Both the position numbers and the translations under genes were made by a program. This document shows, piece after piece, positions 27,916 through 35,922 of a DNA stretch of 64,000 nt. The number at the start of each line of letters is the position of its first letter. Positions within the stretch are counted from its first letter, which is position 1. Source of the DNA: Solimicrobium sp040544425 (lineage in GTDB: Bacteria; Pseudomonadota; Gammaproteobacteria; Burkholderiales; Burkholderiaceae_D). The stretch covers positions 62,001 to 126,000 of the forward strand of contig JBEONO010000013.1 in the NCBI GenBank assembly GCA_040544425.1. Reading direction: 5' to 3'. The notes beneath the pieces were generated by a model. The model had not been told where the DNA came from and did no database searches. It saw nothing but the letters and a program-made list of their open reading frames with translations.

Positions 27916-27935
27916 TGTAGCACAATTGTACTACA
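27916..27935. promoter_or_regulatory. Operator palindrome of the parDE pair
   Basis: The 20-bp sequence tgtagcacaattgtactaca is palindromic except for one mismatched pair. It lies 19 bp upstream of the parD start codon, where ribbon-helix-helix antitoxins normally bind to repress their own operon. Confidence 0.75.
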
Positions 27936-28033
27936 AGATTTGACGTCGATTTCCCAGAGATTTACTCTGAGGTGAAATGACCGCGAAAATGTCATGTGAA
28001 ATACCGGTGGATAGATTCTGCGACTGTCTCTTG

Positions 28034-28106
28034 AGCGCAGCAGGCTGGACAGAAATCTCAGCATTGCCGCGGTTGATGTCGGTATTTTTTCCCAGCCTGC
28101 CGCGCT
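28034..28106. repeat. 73-bp inverted-repeat element, copy 1
   Basis: 15-bp arms (28034-28048 and 28092-28106) pair with one mismatch. The interior contains gcggttgatg, which is also present in copy 2 at the same relative place. It overlaps the decayed vapC start and looks like a small interspersed palindromic element rather than a gene. Confidence 0.7.
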
Positions 28107-28131
28107 AGAAAATCAGTATCGACCAACATCA
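28061..28131 (-). pseudogene. VapC-type toxin remnant
   Basis: Directly after the AbrB-type antitoxin, with TGATG overlap, a minus-strand frame starts M-L-V-D-T-D-F-L-A, the standard PIN-domain VapC opening. It then runs into the 73-bp inverted-repeat element and stops after 22 codons. The toxin seems to have been truncated at or by that element. Confidence 0.55.
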
Positions 28132-28368
28132 GGATTCACCACGCAGAAGTGCCGTCAAATCGTCAGTGCGCCATTTAATATCAGCATTGCCGCGCACTGA
28201 TTCAAACCTGTCCTTTTTGCGTTTGGTTGTAACTTTCGCACGTTGCAATACCACGTCGCCATCTTGATTGACTGCGAAGTCCACTTTTGCACCGGGCGTC
28301 AGACCTAAGGCATCGCGAATTTTTTTAGGGATCGTCAGCTGTCCTTTTGCGGTAATTTTCGTCAACAT
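28129..28368 (-). CDS. AbrB/MazE-type antitoxin
   Basis: A 79-residue swapped-hairpin AbrB-family protein. The N-terminal fold reads M-L-T-K-I-T-A-K-G-Q-L-T-I-P-K-K-I-R-D-A-L-G-L with P-G-A-K-V-D-F, the classical DNA-binding part of VapB/MazE antitoxins. The C-terminal tail, basic and then acidic, would bind the toxin. Only the first codons of the partner remain, so it is probably an orphan. Confidence 0.85.
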   Translation of the reverse strand: MLTKITAKGQLTIPKKIRDALGLTPGAKVDFAVNQDGDVVLQRAKVTTKRKKDRFESVRGNADIKWRTDDLTALLRGES

Positions 28369-28762
28369 AAAACCTCCAAAGTATTACTTAATTTTTCATG
28401 GAAATACTCGCAAGGATACATCTCAACTTGCAATTGAGTGGGGGCTGTTTATAAGAAAATTTCATGAAATTTCGATGCGCGAATGTGTTCGGACCTCGAT
28501 CAATTTGTCAGCCGGGCTGGCTGGGAGGATATACCAGTAGTGCGACGGTTGATGCTGGCACTTCTTCCCAGCCTGCCCGGCTTCCCAAGTTGCACAAAAA
28601 TTCATCTGAAGATGGTGAGGTAGAATTTTTGTATATGACGGCAGTGTGCCCTCTGCCGCCAGTCGATGTTCTACAAAGCAGGCATTCGTTGATAGGGTTG
28701 TCGCGCCTTGCAGGGTTCAGTGTTCAAAGCAAACTTGAAAACGCAAAGACAGAAAAACTGAC
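28369..28762. other. Gene-free stretch with an interspersed element
   Basis: No convincing coding region was found on either strand. The only structure recognised is the second copy of the 71-73-bp inverted-repeat element (28511-28581). The base composition is AT-rich. Confidence 0.6.
28511..28581. repeat. 71-bp inverted-repeat element, copy 2
   Basis: 16-bp arms (28511-28526 and 28566-28581) pair with one mismatch. The arm core GGCTGG/CCAGCC and the interior acggttgatg match copy 1 (28034-28106), showing a shared origin. Confidence 0.7.
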
Positions 28763-29659
28763 TTACTTGATCAATCTATCCAGTCGTTGAAAAATTATAA
28801 TTGCTAGTCGAGCGATAGTATCAGCAGCTAAGCAAAATTCTTGGTGTGAGTCCCACGCAAAATTCCTTGAAGCTCGGAAATACGGAATGATATCTTCTGG
28901 TGAAAATCGAAGAACCGAGTTCAATTGGAGGGTCTTCAACGACAATTTTGATCCTCGGTAAGCCAAACCAAACATTGGCGATAGTTGACCAATTTCGAGA
29001 TTGGCAAAACAGTCATCGAATAGAAAAAATTCCCACTTTTGGTTGGTAGTAACTCTCTTAAACACTATATAAGTTTTGCTACTACTATCAATCTTAAAAT
29101 CGCATACATCAAATGACAGACAATAGCGCTCTCTTAGCAACTTAAATCGTTCTTTATTCTTCAATGCAGGAAACTCGTCGATGACTTGCATTCCGTGATC
29201 AGCAATCGCTGATTTTTTTATTGATCTGGATTTTTCGAAATTACTTTTTGTTTGAGGGCTTGGTCCAGATTCGATATATTTCTTTAATGTCGGCTCAAAT
29301 TGAGGAGTCACAATTTCCCTCTGAGATTCGATCCTGCCATGCAATAGATCGTTTCTCAAGGAATCGATGAATTTAGATCTAAATGCTGTGTATGGAGAAT
29401 ATACGCCACGCAAAACGTCAGTTTGACCTCCAACGCCAGCTAGTTTTTCTTTTGCCCATTCGCCCCAATATTTGTGAAGTCGGCTCAGGTCTTCTTTGCT
29501 TGCGCAGGAATCTTCAATGATTCGCCTGAAAAACGATGATTCCTCTCCGTAACCGGCCGCATTTAATTCATCATTAATCTCCTTCCATTGAGCACCCAGC
29601 ACATAAATTTGTTCGGACAATGTCCGCAAATCGTCGTTGGGTATGATGAAGTCTTGCAA
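28763..29659 (-). CDS. Hypothetical protein, AT-rich island
   Basis: A 298-residue protein, not recognised. It starts with TTG preceded by AAAGGA at six bases. The N-terminal half is helical and charged, and the middle (about 105-160) is rich in Ser/Lys. The C-terminal part has alternating hydrophobic blocks (Y-I-V-F-K-R-V, W-E-F-F-L-F-D-D) and ends with a helical region. There is no signal peptide or membrane span. AT-rich codon use and the immunity-type neighbours suggest acquisition by transfer. Confidence 0.7.
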   Translation of the reverse strand: MQDFIIPNDDLRTLSEQIYVLGAQWKEINDELNAAGYGEESSFFRRIIEDSCASKEDLSRLHKYWGEWAKEKLAGVGGQTDVLRGVYSPYTAFRSKFIDSLRNDLLHGRIESQREIVTPQFEPTLKKYIESGPSPQTKSNFEKSRSIKKSAIADHGMQVIDEFPALKNKERFKLLRERYCLSFDVCDFKIDSSSKTYIVFKRVTTNQKWEFFLFDDCFANLEIGQLSPMFGLAYRGSKLSLKTLQLNSVLRFSPEDIIPYFRASRNFAWDSHQEFCLAADTIARLAIIIFQRLDRLIK

Positions 29660-29782
29660 ATTGGATCCTTTGTGTTTATCGACACCGATGTAATTTTGAA
29701 TTTCGCGTAAAGCGCCGGACTAACCTGAATTTTGTAGTTACATCTGATTGGCTCGTTTGTGCCGACTACTGCCTCAATGGCT

Positions 29783-30091
29783 TTACTGTTCGTAGTACAC
29801 CTTTACCACTTCGCAAGTTTTCTTATCAATTATCACTACCGGACCGCCTCCACCAATCATCAGCCCGGCAGATGCGTAATAGAACTTCCAATTCTTGCCA
29901 TCATCTTCGATTGCCGGTTTCCTGTCAGTTTTATCAAACCGTGGATTTTTCTCAACTATAAAATTCTCAGCCTTTTTGATCGCGCACGATTTAGATACGT
30001 CCACGCTTTCTTCCTTGGAAGAGGGAGGATCAGCCGCAAGAGCAAAATCAAAGAAAAGGCATGCAAAAAGTGGCAGGAACAATTTTTTCAT
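29783..30091 (-). CDS. Exported NTF2-fold immunity-like protein
   Basis: A 102-residue protein with a clear signal peptide (cleavage after ALA). The mature part has the pattern W-K-F-Y-Y-A-S, a G-G-G-G-P turn and I-D-K-K-T-C-E-V-V-K-V-Y-Y-E-Q, typical of the small NTF2 fold immunity protein family that neutralises secreted toxins. No cognate toxin gene is adjacent, so it would be an orphan. The family assignment is from motif memory and is moderate in strength. Confidence 0.65.
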   Translation of the reverse strand: MKKLFLPLFACLFFDFALAADPPSSKEESVDVSKSCAIKKAENFIVEKNPRFDKTDRKPAIEDDGKNWKFYYASAGLMIGGGGPVVIIDKKTCEVVKVYYEQ

Positions 30092-30187
30092 TCTTGATTT
30101 TCGATGTTGTCTAATAAAATTGTTTTTCCGATTCTAGGCTGCAGCGAATCTGACCGGTTTGTGCGATTTGGCTTGTCATCCTAGAAA

Positions 30188-30448
30188 TTACCAATCATGC
30201 CCTTCTCCAAGGCTGCTGTGCGAGTCGACATTATGTGTAGCATCAGAATCTGCCCCCCACCCCGACGTATCGACGTCAGAGTCATTGTCTGATCCAGATT
30301 TCCGTCCATCTTTGATTAATATTATTAGGCCTAGCAAACCGCACAAAATAGAAATTGCCAGCCAAGTATTCGCTACGTACTTGTGCAATCCAGCAAAACC
30401 AAGTGCTTGAAATATCAACACCATGCCAATTGTTGCTCTAGTATGCAA
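30188..30448 (-). CDS. Small membrane protein with acidic tail
   Basis: An 86-residue protein with two membrane segments (about 5-25 and 28-46) and a hydrophilic, Asp/Ser/Gly/His-rich tail. It is not recognised. The start is TTG with GAGG six bases upstream; an internal ATG at 30424 is the alternative. Small two-span proteins of this kind occur among membrane immunity proteins, but nothing here proves that role. Confidence 0.55.
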   Translation of the reverse strand: MHTRATIGMVLIFQALGFAGLHKYVANTWLAISILCGLLGLIILIKDGRKSGSDNDSDVDTSGWGADSDATHNVDSHSSLGEGHDW

Positions 30449-30632
30449 AGTTATCCTCGATAATCATATTGGTTTCGTCTGTGATCGGCGGCTTCACGTC
30501 CTGAGTCATTCAATCCCAGCATTTTGGTGGGGCAGTCCAATGGCAACTTTGTGTCGATTCCGAGCTATTGTTCATACATCCTGACTGCCTCCTGTCCTGC
30601 GCATTTCGGGCATACATGTTGCGAATCGATTT

Positions 30633-31004
30633 CTATTTTCTTGCATCAAGTTTGGGTTGTCCGATAGCGAAGGATGCTTTTTGAATGAGGCCATCAACGA
30701 CCTCGTAAATACAAAGCATTTCAACCGTTCCAAGGCCATCTTGAAAATTACGAGTAATGATTTCCAAGTCAACAACGATGTTATTCATAACTGTCCGGCT
30801 AACCAATTTCGCATGAAGATCCGGCTCCAAAAAACGAGAAGTTATGCGAGAGCGCATTTCTGCATGCCCTTGAGCAAGTCGCTCCCCGTGCAAGGAATAC
30901 TGTTCAGCGTCATGTGCATACGTTCCCAACCAGCCTTCAACATCTTTGGAATTATAGGCATTGAGCTGTCGCTGTATAACATCAGCGGGCATTTCGATAG
31001 ACAT
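30633..31004 (-). CDS. SnoaL/NTF2-like protein
   Basis: A 123-residue single-domain protein of the SnoaL-like/steroid-isomerase NTF2 superfamily: an N-terminal helix with Q-L-N-A-Y-N-S-K-D-V-E-G-W, the Y-A-H-D-A-E-Q-Y segment and a closing beta-strand region. GGAG lies nine bases before the ATG. Such proteins may be enzymes or ligand-binding; no catalytic pair could be assigned. Confidence 0.75.
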   Translation of the reverse strand: MSIEMPADVIQRQLNAYNSKDVEGWLGTYAHDAEQYSLHGERLAQGHAEMRSRITSRFLEPDLHAKLVSRTVMNNIVVDLEIITRNFQDGLGTVEMLCIYEVVDGLIQKASFAIGQPKLDARK

Positions 31005-31102
31005 GAATTAATACTCCGCTTATTTCTCATAAATTGGCTTACCTACTCAACGGCCGGAACGTGCCGCAACGCGTCTGTCACATCAGATCTGGTTACCTAC
31101 AC

Positions 31103-31333
31103 CTATTTCCGTTTAATTCCATCGCGCAATATTACGCCGAAAAAAAGAATAAAAAACAGAACTATGCAGGCTGGCAGTCCTATAACAAGTAACGATGTAA
31201 TGATTTTGAACGCGAATGTATTCGCCATTATGAGCTCGTCAGGCGGTTGCATTTGTGCTCGCACCACGAAACAAAAACATAAAAGCACTGTAATGGATGC
31301 CCATACGAAAATTATTCTTCGAAAATTTTTCAT
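31103..31333 (-). CDS. Small two-span membrane protein
   Basis: A 76-residue protein with two hydrophobic segments (about 7-25 and 44-68) and a basic C-terminus (R-D-G-I-K-R-K). It is not recognised. It has a weak ribosome site and AT-rich codons, as in its neighbours. Confidence 0.5.
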   Translation of the reverse strand: MKNFRRIIFVWASITVLLCFCFVVRAQMQPPDELIMANTFAFKIITSLLVIGLPACIVLFFILFFGVILRDGIKRK

Positions 31334-31479
31334 AATTTTGATAACTTAAAGTCAATCCATCGTTGGTCAACTGAACAACACCTATCCACAAATATTTTCA
31401 TGTCTCAATAACAGATTGCTCATCAATACGATCGACTGGTTTGTGCCGTCTGCCGGCAAACGATAAAATTAATCACAGT

Positions 31480-32475
31480 TTAAGAGGTCAGTAGCTTGTG
31501 AACGTTGGAAAAATCGTCCGCGGTCTTAATTTTGATTTCGATTTTATCCAAAGATTTAAGCCGGTCCATTCGATGCTCCCACTCGACATCTGACAAAGCC
31601 TGGGCGCGCTGGCGTCCGATGGCATCTAAAGCGAACTGCCGAACATTTTGATCACAAACCGCTCTAAGCTTTAAATCTGCAAAAGCGAGGCCAATTGCCG
31701 CTTCATCACGAAGATCATCGTCGACTTCATCAATATCCTTATATCCCCACCGCTTCACTAGAGTTTCAAGAAATTGCATTGGCTTTACGTCCTTATTTTT
31801 CTTTAGCCAACTGCGATAGTCCCCCAATAAATCGGCCCCTGTATCATTACCGTTCGGTGAAAATTCGTTTGAACATTCCCAAAAAAATGGATCATCCAAT
31901 ATTTCGCGGGACTTCGGATGGAAGTCTTCCCAATCTATTCCAAGCTTTTCCCAAGGTGACATGGCGTCCCGTTTTGCTTTGTCGGCTGCTCTTAATTCAG
32001 CAACAAGATCTTGGAGCGCAGATTCAGACTCGGGAACGCCGTCCTTAGAAGCTTCACAATGATCTATGAATGCACCAAAGTCAAAATCATCGCCATTCTT
32101 CAAACGCTTTTTTATAAGTTGGAGCGCTTGAACTACTTCGTCAACACCTTGCCGAAACATTGATAACGAAACAATCGGAGAGCCAAACCAATCTTTCCCA
32201 TCCAGAATATCGCTTGCGACCTCGATTGCTATCTTCTTACTGGTCCTTCTATATGTGATTTTAGGAAGGGTGGAACGGTAGTTAGTATGTTTCTCCTTGA
32301 GTAATTCCAAGCTATTTTGAACCGGTCCGGAGTCAGGAAAGTGGAGCGTAACAAGGATCTCATCAATTGCACTTCCAAAATTATCGCGTCCACCCAAAAG
32401 GAAACGTCCAATTTGCGAAAATGTCGTGTGACCACCGTAGCGGCTGTAGGATTTGGACATCACATAGAAGTCCAT
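31480..32475 (-). CDS. Hypothetical two-part protein of the island
   Basis: A 331-residue cytoplasmic protein with no signal peptide or membrane span. The first 130 residues contain beta-like segments (A-I-D-E-I-L-V-T-L-H-F, K-K-I-A-I-E-V-A-S-D). The second part has W-E-K-L-G-I-D-W-E-D-F-H and D-P-F-F-W-E, followed by N-G-N-D-T-G-A-D-L-L, then a helical acidic stretch. I could not name the family with confidence. GGGGA lies seven bases before the ATG. Its setting suggests an immunity or accessory role. Confidence 0.65.
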   Translation of the reverse strand: MDFYVMSKSYSRYGGHTTFSQIGRFLLGGRDNFGSAIDEILVTLHFPDSGPVQNSLELLKEKHTNYRSTLPKITYRRTSKKIAIEVASDILDGKDWFGSPIVSLSMFRQGVDEVVQALQLIKKRLKNGDDFDFGAFIDHCEASKDGVPESESALQDLVAELRAADKAKRDAMSPWEKLGIDWEDFHPKSREILDDPFFWECSNEFSPNGNDTGADLLGDYRSWLKKNKDVKPMQFLETLVKRWGYKDIDEVDDDLRDEAAIGLAFADLKLRAVCDQNVRQFALDAIGRQRAQALSDVEWEHRMDRLKSLDKIEIKIKTADDFSNVHKLLTS

Positions 32476-32540
32476 AAATTAGTCCCCTTCATATGTTCAT
32501 AATTGGAATCTGACTGATCTGTCCGGTTCGTGCCGACGTT

Positions 32541-32945
32541 TTACAATTTACTCTTTTCGGTTTGATACAGTTGATTCCACCAAACTACCATTTCGATATG
32601 CTGCTGATGTGAAATCCAGTTCAAATTTGATGGATCGTCTACATCGCCGCCAAATATCAATGGTTTCACATACCATGTAATTTTGTTGCTGAATCTGTTG
32701 TCCGCTTCTACATTAGCGGTCGTTGGAAAAAAGTATTCTTCAACCTCGTCCAAATTGATCGGAACCGTCGGCACAGTCCAATGTCGGTTTTCAGGTCCCT
32801 TAAGAATGAAGTGATCCCACCCAGAAATTCCAACAATTTTATAGCCTAGAATAATCTCGTCCAGTTTGTATTCTCGATTCCGTTCAACGGCTTCTTCTTC
32901 GGATTACAAAATCAAATACTCATCCCCTGACCATCCTTCAAGCAT
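32541..32945 (-). pseudogene. SUKH/SMI1-KNR4-like immunity gene with in-frame stop
   Basis: From the ATG at 32945 a continuous frame of 134 codons is broken only by TAA at codon 14 (32906-32904). The residues flow across the stop: M-L-E-G-W-S-G-D-E-Y-L-I-L, stop, then S-E-E-E-A-V-E-R-N. Later come G-Y-K-I-V-G-I-S-G-W-D, T-V-P-T-V-P-I and, near the end, K-P-L-I-F-G-G and W-W-N-Q-L-Y. The shape resembles SMI1/KNR4 (SUKH) immunity proteins. A single base change (CAA or GAA to TAA) would explain the break. A 77-residue fragment could still be translated from 32774. Confidence 0.6.
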
Positions 32946-33086
32946 TTGTCTTCCTGTCTTGAATTGGAAAAATCATCAATGTCCGCTTGGTGCCGCAACG
33001 AGACTGTCGACCTTCAACGGGCAATAACCGTCTTGTTCCGGTATCCGTTCGATACAGCGCCAAAACGCGGCCAGTCAATTTTCGGC

Positions 33087-33596
33087 CTAACGCCTCACCC
33101 AATCAGAATATTCACTTGCCTTATGTAGTGAAATCCCATTTTTTTGTCCAAAGTACAATGAACATGCAGTGTCAGAAATTTCTATTTCTGGTCTGGTTGC
33201 AGGACCAGTCAGAACCACTTTGACTGAACAGTTTTCTGATCCCTGAGTCAACGGAACTTTGTTTGCCAAGGTGCCTACGAAAGCTGACAAATTGCTTTGC
33301 GTCTCGTCGTCCCAAGAATTCATTATTAATTTGAAATCCGGTTGCGTGATTTCCGACCAAGCCCCAATTGCATAATTATCGGCTGTCCCGGCTATCGGCA
33401 ATGGAATGATGCATCGAACAAAAAACCGGTTTGAATCCAAAACGCAGATGTCGTCGTTCAACCAGCATCTTTCAGCAATTTCCAGCTCACTCAATTGTGC
33501 TATATCGTCTGGCCGACTAAATGAAAGTTCGATGTTGTCAGCTGGAACAAGTTTTCCACAGCATCCGCAAACTACCAGTTCTTCTGATGTTTCCAT
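33087..33596 (-). CDS. DUF2199 family protein
   Basis: A 169-residue protein of the DUF2199 type: C-G-C-C-G near the N-terminus, a conserved N-D-D-I-C-V-L-D block followed by F-F-V-R-C-I-I-P-L-P-I, and G-A-W-S-E-I. The cysteine pairs may bind zinc. The ATG at 33596 is chosen; a GTG at 33632 in the same frame is an alternative. The role of the family is unknown. Members often lie among orphan immunity genes, as here. Confidence 0.75.
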   Translation of the reverse strand: METSEELVVCGCCGKLVPADNIELSFSRPDDIAQLSELEIAERCWLNDDICVLDSNRFFVRCIIPLPIAGTADNYAIGAWSEITQPDFKLIMNSWDDETQSNLSAFVGTLANKVPLTQGSENCSVKVVLTGPATRPEIEISDTACSLYFGQKNGISLHKASEYSDWVRR

Positions 33597-33856
33597 GTAC
33601 TCTTTCAATTGGCTCCATCGTTCACATTGCACCCCGAATCGCTCGATCAGGTAGCTTATAGAAATATTACGTGGTTGCCTATACCCTATTTAGAGCATTC
33701 TGGAATTAATCTTGAAAGAATTGGCAACCGCGACCAATGTCAAACTAGTACCGCAAACGGTCGTATGCAGCCGTTGCCAATTTGCGCTGGCGGCCGCCTT
33801 ACTGCTCATTTTCACGTGAGGTTTGACTCTTAACAGCACTGTAAATGCAATACTGG

Positions 33857-34348
33857 TCATTGCCCTCGATTGTAACGTCGCCCCAATAGAATATGCACCC
33901 AAAGCAGCAGGGGCAGGCCGCAGCCGACCAGCCAGTGCAGCACCGACCAGATCGGGCGGTTCTCTTCGCTGGCCAGATAGTACAGACCATAGCCGGTGAT
34001 CGTCAGCCATGACAGCAGGCTGAGCATGAACCAGCCGCTCCAGCGATTTTTACGTGCCTGATGCGCACGGCGCATATGTTGGAGCAGCAGGCTGCCGATC
34101 ATAAAACTGAACGGGACGATCAGCGCACCATGCAATTGCATGGACCAATGTTCGAGCGGCGAAATGCTGACGCCAAATTCATTCGTGCCCTGCATAAAAA
34201 AATGCGCGACCAGCCACAGCAGGCCGCTCAACGTCAGCATGAAGACCAGGCCATATAACAAAAAACGGTGCCATTTTTCAAGCCGGAAACTGGCTGGCCT
34301 GGCTCGTTTGAGCGTGGGATGGTGCAAATTGTGTTTGAGTGTTTTCAT
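33857..34348 (-). CDS. Cytochrome b561-like membrane protein
   Basis: A 163-residue protein with about four membrane helices and conserved histidines in or near them (W-H-R-F-L-L, L-H-G-A-L-I, V-L-H-W-L, V-H-I-L-L-G), a pattern expected for a bis-heme b561-type electron carrier. The start at 34348 is the first ATG; the frame is open from a TTG at 34384. It lies downstream of the porin, FMN-binding and ApbE genes in the same direction, separated by a palindromic repeat. It is probably the quinol-side electron donor to the flavinylated protein; that is inference. Confidence 0.7.
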   Translation of the reverse strand: MKTLKHNLHHPTLKRARPASFRLEKWHRFLLYGLVFMLTLSGLLWLVAHFFMQGTNEFGVSISPLEHWSMQLHGALIVPFSFMIGSLLLQHMRRAHQARKNRWSGWFMLSLLSWLTITGYGLYYLASEENRPIWSVLHWLVGCGLPLLLWVHILLGRRYNRGQ

Positions 34349-34402
34349 TGTTTGCTTCAGTTTCGGATAATAAAGGCTGTTCAATACTCTGGCCTCAAAA
34401 TC

Positions 34403-34497
34403 GTCGTTCCCGCGGCTTTTGGCGGGAACCCCGTGTCGTAAGCGTTGGTCTGCAAAAAACTACGCCAGGTTCCCGCCAAAAGCCGCGGGAACGACGA
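34403..34497. repeat. Palindromic repeat R1 (29-bp arms)
   Basis: Perfect 29-bp inverted arms (34403-34431, 34469-34497) beginning CGTCGTTCCCGCGG and ending GGGAACC surround a 37-base loop. It shares arm ends and parts of the loop with the elements at 46645-46741 and 53895-54082. It lies between apbE and the b561-like gene and could form a very stable transcript hairpin. Confidence 0.85.
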
Positions 34498-34549
34498 CGG
34501 TACAAAGGGTTAAATATTTAAATTAATTTTTATCCGTATCTCACGTTTG

Positions 34550-35380
34550 TTATCCGATCAGAGCCTGTGCTGAATAAAACTGAAAGCAAGGATGATCGGG
34601 ATTGCCGCTGGCGGCAAGAACTTTCGTCAGTGCGTCTGCATGGATGCATTCCTCGGCCAGTACCGAGAAGCTCGAACTGCTGACAATCGGCTCGCCGCTG
34701 AGAGCGTTGACCAGCGCGCTCACGCGTTCATCGTTGTGGCTCTTTTCTGAAAAATAGCTGCCCGAGGTGGCCAGCGCCATATTGTTCAGATTCAGTTTTT
34801 TGGCGCTGCGTTGCGGATGGGTCGGGTCGCGCAGGCTGATTGGTGTGGGCTCGTCACCGATGACGCGCAGGTCACCACCGGCATTGACCAGGGCGCGCTG
34901 CACACCGCAGTTCTTCAAGTTCAGGATCGCCTGATCAACCGCATAACCTTTCGCGATACCGCCCAGATCAATGCGCGCGTCGCTCAGTTTTTCTACCTGG
35001 TCTGGCGCCACCAGCCGATAAGCCTGGCGGGAAGGCTGCCAGAGCGGTAACGCCATCGCGCCCTGTGCAGGTAAATAATCCCATTCGATCAATCGGTTCG
35101 CCACGGCGATATTGAATAATCCCGACGATCGTTGATACAGGTCCTCGGCAACCTGCAGAACATAAAACGTGTGCGGGTCGACCTTGATGACAGTCTGGGG
35201 CAAGGCCCGGTTAAACCGGCCCACGTCACTGTCCGCATCATGAAAACTCATCAGTTGATGGACCTGACGGACTGCGTCGAAGCCGCTCTGGTAAGCAGCC
35301 AGTAAATCGCGCCACGGCAGATCATCCTGAATCGACATCTCGACCCGGGTTCCTAACCATGGCTGGGCGCGGCTTTTCAT
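34550..35380 (-). CDS. apbE: FAD:protein FMN transferase
   Basis: A 276-residue ApbE-type enzyme that attaches FMN to a threonine of a partner protein. It shows M-S-F-H-D-A-D-S-D-V-G-R-F-N, I-D-L-G-G-I-A-K-G-Y, N-A-G-G-D-L-R-V-I-G and H-A-D-A-L-T-K, the usual FAD- and Mg-binding blocks. It lacks an obvious signal peptide or lipobox. The start at 35380 overlaps the stop of the FMN-binding gene by ATGA, so translation is coupled and the substrate is very probably that neighbour. Confidence 0.9.
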   Translation of the reverse strand: MKSRAQPWLGTRVEMSIQDDLPWRDLLAAYQSGFDAVRQVHQLMSFHDADSDVGRFNRALPQTVIKVDPHTFYVLQVAEDLYQRSSGLFNIAVANRLIEWDYLPAQGAMALPLWQPSRQAYRLVAPDQVEKLSDARIDLGGIAKGYAVDQAILNLKNCGVQRALVNAGGDLRVIGDEPTPISLRDPTHPQRSAKKLNLNNMALATSGSYFSEKSHNDERVSALVNALSGEPIVSSSSFSVLAEECIHADALTKVLAASGNPDHPCFQFYSAQALIG

Positions 35381-35922
35381 TTGTTTAAATAAATCTGCAG
35401 AACCGCGGCAATCCGCCGCACGCCATCGGTCACGTGGGTGCAGGACATGGTCGCGCCGCTGATGTTGGCAATGCCCTCGCCGACATTCAATTCTTTCGAC
35501 GGCAGTTTGCCGACAAACTGCTTGCGCCACGCCGTATTTCTGATTTCAAAGCCGTGACTCTCACGATAGGTCAGGATTTCAATTTGCCGGATGGCGGCGT
35601 CCGGCTGAAAACCGACCGCATAGGAAATCAGTTCGAATTTGCCCACTACATCATCAAACACCAGATAGCCGAGTACCTGATCGTCCTTGTACGCCGTAAA
35701 GATATGCCAGGCAACCGACCTAACCGGCAGACCGGCAAGTTTTTCGACGCGGTGTATCTGCTCCAGCGACAGCGTGACCGACTGCGACTTGAAACTGGTC
35801 GCGTCCGGAAACACCACCTGTTGCGCCTGCTCCTGGGTTAAATATTGAGTCGCGAAGGCGCTGGTGGCCACCAGTGATCCGATTACCACCGAGGCGAACT
35901 GGGTGATGGAGAGGTAGCGCAT
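35377..35922 (-). CDS. Exported FMN-binding (flavinylated) protein
   Basis: A 181-residue exported protein (signal peptide to about residue 24, S-A-F-A). It has a C-terminal FMN-binding domain containing I-S-G-A-T-M-S-C-T, which matches the S-G-A-T-x-S/T signal used for covalent FMN attachment as in NqrC/RnfG. The start overlaps the porin stop as TGATG. It would carry electrons outside the cytoplasmic membrane between the b561-like protein and an acceptor. Confidence 0.88.
   Translation of the reverse strand: MRYLSITQFASVVIGSLVATSAFATQYLTQEQAQQVVFPDATSFKSQSVTLSLEQIHRVEKLAGLPVRSVAWHIFTAYKDDQVLGYLVFDDVVGKFELISYAVGFQPDAAIRQIEILTYRESHGFEIRNTAWRKQFVGKLPSKELNVGEGIANISGATMSCTHVTDGVRRIAAVLQIYLNK

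Larger units (their letters stand above)
29744..33000. repeat. Dispersed short sequence between island genes
   Basis: A degenerate sequence of about 15-20 bp with the core CCGGTTTGTGCCG recurs on the plus strand between the minus-strand genes. Copies were seen at about 29744-29766, 30151-30167, 30535-30558, 31051-31066, 31432-31451, 32518-32536 and 32979-33000, with a related copy at 27290-27307. Most lie just beyond the 3' end of an island gene. They are not perfect repeats and show no paired arms. Confidence 0.55.

Noticed and set aside
28464..28790. Plus-strand 108-residue open frame
   Set aside because: It covers an inverted-repeat element and shows no family features or ribosome site.
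27290..33100. Integron attC sites between island genes
   Set aside because: A GTTAGGC-like end is seen once near 33087, but no paired complementary arms or consistent core sites were found at the other gene ends.
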